From JADDRA01 sp038233555 (GTDB lineage Bacteria; Actinomycetota; Acidimicrobiia; Acidimicrobiales; CADCSY01), in the NCBI GenBank assembly GCA_038233555.1, contig JBBSLT010000175.1, forward strand, positions 1 to 5,108: a DNA stretch of 5,108 nucleotides, given 5' to 3'. The first letter of the stretch is position 1, and each line of letters begins with the position of its first letter. The notes beneath the pieces are model-generated. The model saw nothing but the letters and a program-made list of their open reading frames with translations, had not been told where the DNA came from and searched no databases. Both the position numbers and the translations under genes were made by a program. Shown here piece by piece: positions 1 through 5,108 of the stretch.

Positions 1-2242
1 ACACCTCCTCGCTGACGAAGGGCAGGAAGGGGGCGAACAACCCCAGCACGGTGTCGAGGGCCAACGAGAGGGCCATGTGGGCCGAATCGGCTCCGGCGTC
101 GCCAGCCTCGCCGTAGGCCCGGGCCTTGACCAGCTCGAGGTAGTCGTCGCAGAAGCGCCAGAAGAAGCGCTCGGTGTGCTCTAGGGCCCGGGCGTAGTCG
201 AAGCCCTCGAAGGCGGTGGTGGCGTCGGCCACCACGGCGGCGAGCTGGGCCAGCATGGCGCGGTCGAGGGGGGCGGTGATGGCGGCGTCGCCGGCCGCCA
301 GGGGGCCGTCGGGCAGGCGGCTCAGCACGAAGCGGGAGGCGTTGAGCAGCTTGATGGCCAGGCGCCGACCGACCTTCATCTGGTTGACGTCGAGGGCGGT
401 GTCGGTGCCCGGCCGGGCACTGGCCGCCCAGTAGCGCACGGCGTCGGAGCCGTGCTCGTCGAGCACGGCGGCCGGGGTCACCACGTTGCCCTTCGACTTC
501 GACATCTTCTTGCGGTCGGGGTCGAGGATCCAGCCGTTGAGGCTGGCGTCGCTCCACGGCAACTGGTCGAACTCGGCGTGGGACCGCACCGCGGTGGCGA
601 AGAGCCAGGTACGGATGATCTCCGGCCCCTGCGGGCGCAGGTCCATGGGGAAGGTACGGGCAAACAGGTCGGGGTCGTCCACCCACCCGGTGGTGATCTG
701 GGGCGTCAGCGACGACGTGGCCCAGGTGTCCATGATGTCGGGGTCGCCGGCGAAGCCGCCGGGTCGGCCCCGCTGGTCGGCAGTGAAGCCAGGCGGGACA
801 TCCGACGATGGGTCGACGGGCAGCGACGCCTCGCCGGGAAGGATGGGGTCGTCGTAGCGCAGCGAGCCGGCGTCGTCGATGGGGTACCATAGGGGGAAAG
901 GCACGCCGAAGAAGCGCTGGCGGCTGATCAGCCAGTCGCCGTTGAGCCCCTCGACCCAGCTCTCGTAGCGCTGGTGCATGAACGGCGGGTGCCAGTGGAG
1001 CTCTTTGCCCCGCTGGAGCATGGCCTGGCGTAGGTCGTGGTCGCGCCCGCCGTTGCGGATGTACCACTGGCGGCTGGTCACGATCTCCAGCGGGCGGTCG
1101 CCCCGCTCGTAGAACTTCACCGGGTGGGTGATGGGTTTGGGCTCGCCTACCAGCTCCCCCGCCTCGACGAGCAGCTCGACGATCCGGACCCGGGCGGCCT
1201 TGGTGGTCTTGCCCGCCAACTCGGCGTAGGCCGCCCGTCCCGCCTCGGAGGTGATGGCGGCCGGCGGGGACGCCCGTAGGCGGCCATTGCGTTCGAGGAC
1301 GTTGCGGATCGGGAGCTGGAGCTCGCGCCACCAGATGACGTCGGTGGTGTCGCCGAACGTACAGATCATGGCGATGCCCGACCCCTTGTCGGGAGCAGCC
1401 AGCTCATGGGCCAGCACGGGCACGTCCACCCCGAACAGCGGTGACACCACGGTGGACCCGAACAGCGGCCGGTAGCGGTCGTCGTCAGGATGGGCCACGA
1501 GGGCGACGCAGGCGGGGAGGAGCTCGGGGCGGGTGGTCTCGATGAAGACCTTGGCGCCCCCGTCACTGCGCTCGAAGCCGTAGCGGTGGTAGGCGCCGGC
1601 CTGCTCCCGGTCCTCCAGCTCGGCCTGGGCCACGGCGGTCTGGTCGGTCACGTCCCAGAGGGTGGGGGCCTCGGCCGCGTAGGCGTCGCCCCGGGCCAGA
1701 TCGCGCAGGAAGGCCTGCTGGCTGGTGCGTTGCGCCCTCGGGCCGATGGTGGCGTAGGTCAGGGACCAGTCGACCGACAGGCCGACACGCCGCCACAGCG
1801 CCTCGAACACCTTCTCGTCCTCGACCGTCAGAGCCAGGCACAGCTCGACGAAGTTGGGCCGGCTGCAGGGCACCTTGCGCTTGGGGTCGGCCTTGGCCGG
1901 CGGGACGAAGTCGGGGTCGTGGGCCAGCGAGGGATCGCAGCGGACGCCGAAGTGGTTCTCGACCCGGCGCTCCGTCGGCAGGCCGTTGTCGTCCCAGCCC
2001 ATGGGATAGAAGACGGCCTTTCCTCGCATCCGTTGGAAGCGGGCGAGGGCGTCGGTCTGGACGTAGCCGAAGACCGAGCCCATGTGCAGCGAGCCGCTGA
2101 TGGTGGGTGGAGGCGTGTCGATGCTGAACACCTCGTCCCGGGGCCGGGTCCGGTCGAAGGCGTAGGTCTGGTCGGCCTCCCACTGCGTCGACCACCGCTG
2201 CTCCAGGCCGTCGAGGGTGGGCTTGTCGGGCAGGGCGGCCAT
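1..2242 (-). CDS. valS: Valine--tRNA ligase, type 2 subfamily (C-terminus cut by window edge)
   Basis: Cytoplasmic class I aminoacyl-tRNA synthetase that activates valine with ATP and loads it on tRNA-Val. I translated the minus strand by hand: 747 codons stay open to the left edge. In order: the catalytic entry PPPTISGSLHMGS (residues 44-56, the HIGH-equivalent, here H53-M-G-S56); MGWDDNGLPTERRVE (81-95); an editing (CP1) insertion with ETTRPELLPACVAL (235-248) and CTFGDTTDV (294-302); WLISRQRFFGVPFPLW (437-452); DIMDTWATSS (502-511); KMSKS (579-583); then the start of the helical anticodon-binding domain. This pattern matches the Rickettsia/archaeal-like type 2 ValRS rather than the E. coli or Streptomyces type. 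Family members are usually around 800-900 residues, so roughly the last 100 are probably outside the window. The ATG is preceded by an in-frame TGA three codons upstream (2249-2251), which fixes the start. No Shine-Dalgarno sequence is visible. The odd point is Ser in place of the last His of HIGH. Confidence 0.95.
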   Translation of the reverse strand, partial: MAALPDKPTLDGLEQRWSTQWEADQTYAFDRTRPRDEVFSIDTPPPTISGSLHMGSVFGYVQTDALARFQRMRGKAVFYPMGWDDNGLPTERRVENHFGVRCDPSLAHDPDFVPPAKADPKRKVPCSRPNFVELCLALTVEDEKVFEALWRRVGLSVDWSLTYATIGPRAQRTSQQAFLRDLARGDAYAAEAPTLWDVTDQTAVAQAELEDREQAGAYHRYGFERSDGGAKVFIETTRPELLPACVALVAHPDDDRYRPLFGSTVVSPLFGVDVPVLAHELAAPDKGSGIAMICTFGDTTDVIWWRELQLPIRNVLERNGRLRASPPAAITSEAGRAAYAELAGKTTKAARVRIVELLVEAGELVGEPKPITHPVKFYERGDRPLEIVTSRQWYIRNGGRDHDLRQAMLQRGKELHWHPPFMHQRYESWVEGLNGDWLISRQRFFGVPFPLWYPIDDAGSLRYDDPILPGEASLPVDPSSDVPPGFTADQRGRPGGFAGDPDIMDTWATSSLTPQITTGWVDDPDLFARTFPMDLRPQGPEIIRTWLFATAVRSHAEFDQLPWSDASLNGWILDPDRKKMSKSKGNVVTPAAVLDEHGSDAVRYWAASARPGTDTALDVNQMKVGRRLAIKLLNASRFVLSRLPDGPLAAGDAAITAPLDRAMLAQLAAVVADATTAFEGFDYARALEHTERFFWRFCDDYLELVKARAYGEAGDAGADSAHMALSLALDTVLGLFAPFLPFVSEEV

Positions 2243-2250
2243 GGCCGCTC

Positions 2251-2256
2251 AGGCTA
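2251..2256 (-). promoter_or_regulatory. Putative -10 element of valS (leaderless type)
   Basis: On the minus strand the hexamer TAGCCT fits the actinobacterial -10 consensus TANNNT and ends 8 bases before the valS ATG. Transcription would therefore start at or within a base or two of the A of the start codon, giving a leaderless mRNA, in line with the lack of a Shine-Dalgarno sequence. No recognisable -35 (TTGAC-like) hexamer lies at the usual distance. The hexamer is short and degenerate, so this rests mainly on its spacing and on the mirrored arrangement in front of cysS. Confidence 0.45.
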
Positions 2257-2284
2257 ATGGGGCAGGCCCGCCGCAGCACTGGCC

Positions 2285-2290
2285 TAACCT
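2285..2290 (+). promoter_or_regulatory. Putative -10 element of cysS (leaderless type)
   Basis: TAACCT matches TANNNT and is followed by 8 bases (cccgcccg) and the cysS ATG, so the transcript would begin at about the start codon. The 8 bases before the ATG contain no purine-rich ribosome binding site, which fits leaderless translation. No clear -35 hexamer is seen. This element and the valS one point away from each other with 28 bases between them, so both polymerase sites would share the same upstream DNA. Confidence 0.5.
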
Positions 2291-2298
2291 CCCGCCCG

Positions 2299-3711
2299 AT
2301 GCTGCGCCTCCACGACACCGCCACCGCCACCGTGCGGCCTCTCGAGCTGCGTGAGCCCGGGAAGGTGTCGATGTACGTGTGCGGACCGACGGTCTACGAC
2401 GTTCCCCACCTCGGGCATGGGCGGTTCGTGCTGGTCTTCGACGTGCTCCGCCGCTACCTAGCCTGGAGCGGCTACGAGGTGCGCTACGTCTCCAACATCA
2501 CCGACGTCGACGACAACATCATCAAGCGGGCCGAGGCCCAGGGCCGGACCGAGGCGGAGGTGGCGGCGCAGTACGAAGCCGTGTGGTACGAGGCCATCGA
2601 CGCCCTCGGGGTGCGCCGTCCTGACGCTGATCCCCACGCCACCGCCTACGTCGGGCGCATGGTCGACATCATCAGCGAGCTGGTCGCCCTCGATGTCGCC
2701 TACGAGACGACCGACGGCGTCTACCTGTCGGTGGCCGAGGTGGCGGGCTACGGGTTGTTGGCCCGTCAGTCGCTCGATTCCCTGCGCTCGGGGGCACGCG
2801 TCGACGTGGACGACGACAAGCGCTCGCCCCTCGACTTCGTCCTGTGGAAGACGGCCAAGGCGGGTGAGCCGTCGTGGAATTCGCCGTGGGGATCGGGACG
2901 GCCGGGCTGGCACACCGAGTGCGTGGCCATGTCGCTCGACCTGCTGGGCGAGGGCTTTGACATCCACGGCGGGGGCCAGGATCTCGCCTTTCCCCACCAC
3001 GAGAACGAGCGGGCCCAGGCCGTGGCTCTCGGTCGACGCTTTGCCGGCCACTGGGTCCACAACGGCTGGGTCGTGGTCGAGGGCCAGAAGATGAGCAAGT
3101 CGCTCGACAACTTCACCTCGCTCACCGACCTCCTGGACCGAGTAGACAGCCGGGCCTACCGCCTGCTCGTCCTGCGGGCCCACTACCGTTCGCCGCTGGA
3201 GGTGACCCCGGGCACCACCGCCGACGCTAGTGCTGCCCTCGATCGCCTCGACACTCTGATGCGACGGGCGAGGGAAGCGGACCTGGATCCGGTGGTGCCC
3301 GACGCCGACAGCCTGAAGCGCTTCCGCACGGTCATGGACGACGACCTCGACACCCCAGCGGCCATGGCCCTGCTGTTCGACTTGGTTCGGCGGGCCAACG
3401 TCGCCCTCGACACCGGTGAGCGGGTGGCGGCGGCCCCCCTGGTGTCGGCGCTGGCGGAGGTGGCGAAGGCGGTGGGCCTGGTGCTCCGGGGCGGGGACGC
3501 AGGGTCGGCTCTTGATGCAGAGACGGCGAAGTTGGTAGCTCGGCGAGACGAGGCTCGTTCGGCCCGGGATTGGGCTAGGGCTGACGACTTACGCGACGAG
3601 CTGGAGGCGGCGGGCTGGGTGGTGGAGGACGCCGCCGGAGGCACTCGGGTCCGTCGCCGCTCAGCCTCTCGAGGAGAAGGTCCCGAGCTTTCCGATCGGG
3701 GGAACGGTTAG
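2299..3711 (+). CDS. cysS: Cysteine--tRNA ligase
   Basis: Cytoplasmic class I synthetase that charges tRNA-Cys with cysteine; complete at 470 residues (E. coli enzyme 461). Seen in order: MYVCGPTVYDVPHLGHGR (25-42), with zinc ligand Cys28 and HIGH motif HLGH (37-40); SNITDVDDNIIKRA, typical of CysRS; GWHTECVAMS with Cys208; GGGQDLAFPHHENE with His233 and Glu237; KMSKS (264-268); a DALR-type helical region from about residue 342 (FRTVMDDDLDTPAAM); and the C-terminal anticodon-binding part (ARRDEARSARDWARADDLRDEL, from about 414). The four zinc ligands match E. coli C28, C209, H234 and E238. Starting at 2299 puts the first cysteine exactly at 28, so I prefer it to the in-frame ATG at 2257, which would add 14 unrelated residues. 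The mycothiol enzyme MshC is excluded by the CGPTVYD motif and the complete C-terminal region. The last 16 or so residues (SASRGEGPELSDRGNG) extend past the usual family end. The gene diverges from valS and converges on the sigma gene. Confidence 0.96.
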   Translation: MLRLHDTATATVRPLELREPGKVSMYVCGPTVYDVPHLGHGRFVLVFDVLRRYLAWSGYEVRYVSNITDVDDNIIKRAEAQGRTEAEVAAQYEAVWYEAIDALGVRRPDADPHATAYVGRMVDIISELVALDVAYETTDGVYLSVAEVAGYGLLARQSLDSLRSGARVDVDDDKRSPLDFVLWKTAKAGEPSWNSPWGSGRPGWHTECVAMSLDLLGEGFDIHGGGQDLAFPHHENERAQAVALGRRFAGHWVHNGWVVVEGQKMSKSLDNFTSLTDLLDRVDSRAYRLLVLRAHYRSPLEVTPGTTADASAALDRLDTLMRRAREADLDPVVPDADSLKRFRTVMDDDLDTPAAMALLFDLVRRANVALDTGERVAAAPLVSALAEVAKAVGLVLRGGDAGSALDAETAKLVARRDEARSARDWARADDLRDELEAAGWVVEDAAGGTRVRRRSASRGEGPELSDRGNG

Positions 3712-5108
3712 GGAGAGCCCAGGCCTTCGGCACTGAGTCCGAGGCCCACGCCGCCGGCATCGCAGGTCGTCGACGATCCGGCGTTGCCCGGGCTCACGTC
3801 CACGCCTAGCTGCAAGCCACCACCGCGGGCCATGTCGGCCGCCAGCGCCAGCCGGGCGGCGAGGTCACCCATCTGCAGGTCCAAGTCGACGTCGATCGAC
3901 GGAGGCTCGGCGTCTCGGTCGAAGCCGTCGTGGCCGATGACGCCGCCGAGGGTTGCCACGGTTCGCTCGCCGTCGGCCTCGTCCTCCGAGCGGTCGCGGC
4001 CGCTGCGGCCGCTCTCGCTGCCGTCGCGGCGGCTCTCCCGGGCCAGGGACAGCTCACCGGCTCCGAGGCCGACCCTCGCTGCGCCGCCCCCCACCTCGAG
4101 GTCGGTGCCGAGGCAACCGGGTTCGGTGACGACATCGCCGCCGTCGGGAGGAACCGACGCCTCCAGCGGAACCGCCGGCGCCGAATCGCCCTCGTCGGCC
4201 GAGGCCGGGGCCGGTGACGGCGTCGGCGCCGCCGTCTCGACCGGCGTAGCGGTCGGGGATGGCTCCGTCGGATTAGCCGAGGTCGAGATGGCCGGCACCG
4301 GCGGTGCGGCCTGCTCGTTCCCCGAGCCGGCGATGTAGGCGCCTCCGGCCCCGAGCGCCAGTGCTCCGGCCGCCGCTGCCGCCGCCGCCTTCTGGGCCCA
4401 GGCCTGCTGCGCCCACTCCGCCATGCGGGCCGCCTTCTCGCCCACGGTGAACAGCATCGTCGACCCACCGGCGCCAAGGGCCCCGGCGAGGACAAGGGGA
4501 ACGGGAACGCCGGCACGGCGTAGGCACGAGCCGAGATCCTCCAACTCTTTACGCCGGGCTTCGCAGGGCGCGCACCCGGCCAGGTGCTGGTCGACCTTGG
4601 CCAGGTCGCGGGGGGCCAGGCCTCCACCCACGTAAGCGCCGAGGCGGTCGACGGTGGTGCGGCACTGGGGGTCGGCCTCGGTGCGCAGGTGAGCTTGGAG
4701 GAAGCGCTCCCGTAGACCGCTGCGGGCCCGCACCGCAAGTTGAGCGGCGCCGTTAGGTGACAGGCCGAGGCGACGGGCGGCGTCTTTGGTGGCGACACCT
4801 TCGACCTCGGTGAGCCACAGCACCGACTGCCAACGCTCCGGCAGGTTGCGGAAGGCCTTGGCCACCAGCGCCGCCTCCTCGTCGGTGGTGAGCAACTCAG
4901 GGGGAGTCGGCGAGGTCGACTCGACCTCGCTCAGCCGTTCCTGTTCGGTCGGGCGACTGCGGCCGGTCTTGCGGATGTTGTCCAGGGCAGCGTTGCGGGT
5001 GGCGGTGAGCAGGTAGGAGCGGAAGGAGCCGCCGTTGTCGAGGTGGCCGGCACGCACCGCCACCAGGACCCGGGCGAAGGCCTCGGAGACGGCGTCGGAG
5101 GCGTCGTC
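3708..5108 (-). CDS. ECF-type sigma factor fused to zf-HC2 anti-sigma-like domain, membrane segment(s) and Pro/Ser/Thr-rich tail (N-terminus cut by window edge)
   Basis: Probable membrane-tethered regulator: an RNA polymerase sigma factor carrying its own restraint. The frame is open to the right edge with 466 residues visible (numbered from that edge); the true start is outside, so the in-frame GTG at 5063 is not the start. Seen in order: end of sigma region 2 (1-50: SEAFARVL, then SFRSYLLTATRNAALDNIRK); a linker rich in Ser, Thr, Pro and Glu; region 4 (about 85-140), with LPERWQSVLWLTEVEG and the helix-turn-helix ATKDAARRLGLSPNGA; a zf-HC2 domain with C149-x25-H175-x3-C179-x2-C182, the ZAS zinc motif; hydrophobic stretches at about 202-222 and 241-261, the second an Ala/Gly-rich likely membrane helix; a Pro/Thr/Ser/Ala-rich stretch (267-321); then a Gly- and Asp-rich region with two cysteines (C332, C449). 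The tail matches no domain I recognise. Family knowledge: zinc-finger domains of this type bind and inhibit ECF sigmas. That this one acts in cis is inference. Confidence 0.85.
   Translation of the reverse strand, partial: DDASDAVSEAFARVLVAVRAGHLDNGGSFRSYLLTATRNAALDNIRKTGRSRPTEQERLSEVESTSPTPPELLTTDEEAALVAKAFRNLPERWQSVLWLTEVEGVATKDAARRLGLSPNGAAQLAVRARSGLRERFLQAHLRTEADPQCRTTVDRLGAYVGGGLAPRDLAKVDQHLAGCAPCEARRKELEDLGSCLRRAGVPVPLVLAGALGAGGSTMLFTVGEKAARMAEWAQQAWAQKAAAAAAAGALALGAGGAYIAGSGNEQAAPPVPAISTSANPTEPSPTATPVETAAPTPSPAPASADEGDSAPAVPLEASVPPDGGDVVTEPGCLGTDLEVGGGAARVGLGAGELSLARESRRDGSESGRSGRDRSEDEADGERTVATLGGVIGHDGFDRDAEPPSIDVDLDLQMGDLAARLALAADMARGGGLQLGVDVSPGNAGSSTTCDAGGVGLGLSAEGLGSP
3722..3746. 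terminator. Possible hairpin terminator at the cysS/sigma convergence
   Basis: An imperfect inverted repeat starts 11 bases after the cysS stop: GGCCTtCGG (3722-3730), loop CACTGAGT (3731-3738), CCGAGGCC (3739-3746). This gives an 8-bp GC-rich stem with a single bulged T. No T-run follows on either strand, so it is not a canonical intrinsic terminator, though actinobacterial terminators often lack one. It lies inside the last codons of the convergent sigma gene, so it would have to work for cysS from within that gene. In such GC-rich coding DNA it may be chance. Confidence 0.3.

Noticed and set aside
1490..2257. Plus-strand reading frame of 255 codons antisense to valS
   Set aside because: Gly/Val/Arg/Leu-rich translation with no recognisable motif; it lies wholly opposite valS, whose frame shows every family motif. 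It is a high-GC shadow.
2257..2298. Upstream in-frame ATG as the cysS start
   Set aside because: It would add 14 residues with no family similarity and would run over the putative -10 element; starting at 2299 places the zinc ligand at Cys28 as in E. coli.
1563..2330. Minus-strand frame of 255 codons overlapping valS and the intergenic region
   Set aside because: Arg/Pro-rich and one frame off valS; it also crosses the cysS start. Composition is typical of a frame-shifted shadow.
2458..3183. Minus-strand frame of 241 codons opposite cysS
   Set aside because: cysS has all catalytic and zinc residues in its own frame; the antisense product resembles no family I know and follows from GC-rich codon bias.
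3682..3700. Small inverted repeat (CCCGA / TCGGG) just past the sigma stop on the minus strand
   Set aside because: Only a 5-bp stem with a 9-base loop and no T-run, inside cysS; too weak to call a terminator.
3996..4012. Two GCGGCCGC palindromes separated by one T, a possible hairpin or site
   Set aside because: They encode the repeated Ser-Gly-Arg low-complexity stretch of the sigma tail, nearly 300 bases past cysS and with no T-run; GC-rich coding bias is enough to explain them.
3806..4798. Minus-strand frame of 330 codons overlapping the sigma gene
   Set aside because: Its product is an implausible Arg/Pro/Trp-rich chain, while the alternative frame encodes sigma region 4 and the zf-HC2 motif.
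5061..5063. GTG as the start codon of the sigma gene
   Set aside because: The frame stays open to the window edge and the upstream codons (DASDAVSEAFARVL) look like sigma region 2, so the real start is outside the window.

Overview
The window is high-GC DNA and almost wholly coding. It holds three genes and no gene-free stretch longer than 56 bases. The protein types suggest an actinobacterium, most likely of the class Acidimicrobiia or a relative. That placement is inferred from remembered family resemblance (a 'type 2' valyl-tRNA synthetase, a standard cysteinyl-tRNA synthetase, and an ECF sigma factor carrying its own zinc-finger anti-sigma domain); no search was run.

Layout: (1) positions 1-2242, minus strand, hold the first 747 codons of valS; its C-terminal end lies beyond the left edge. 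(2) Positions 2243-2298 form a 56-base divergent intergenic region. Each side has a TANNNT-type -10 hexamer exactly 8 bases before an ATG, which suggests two back-to-back promoters making leaderless mRNAs. (3) Positions 2299-3711, plus strand, hold a complete cysS of 470 codons. (4) Positions 3708-5108, minus strand, hold the C-terminal 466 codons of an ECF-type sigma factor fused to a zf-HC2 zinc-finger (anti-sigma type) domain, one or two hydrophobic membrane segments and a long low-complexity, probably extracytoplasmic tail. Its N-terminus lies beyond the right edge. cysS and the sigma gene converge and share 4 bases (TTAG) at their stop codons.

How the genes relate: valS and cysS are housekeeping class I aminoacyl-tRNA synthetases that could share control through the short divergent region. 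The sigma gene is a probable membrane-tethered regulator that meets cysS tail to tail and has no evident functional link to translation.

The points most worth a second look are the altered HIGH signature in ValS (HMGS), the matched leaderless-type promoters, the single-chain sigma/anti-sigma/membrane architecture with a two-cysteine outer region, and the 4-base convergent overlap next to a hairpin. No mobile element, CRISPR array, tRNA or rRNA was seen.
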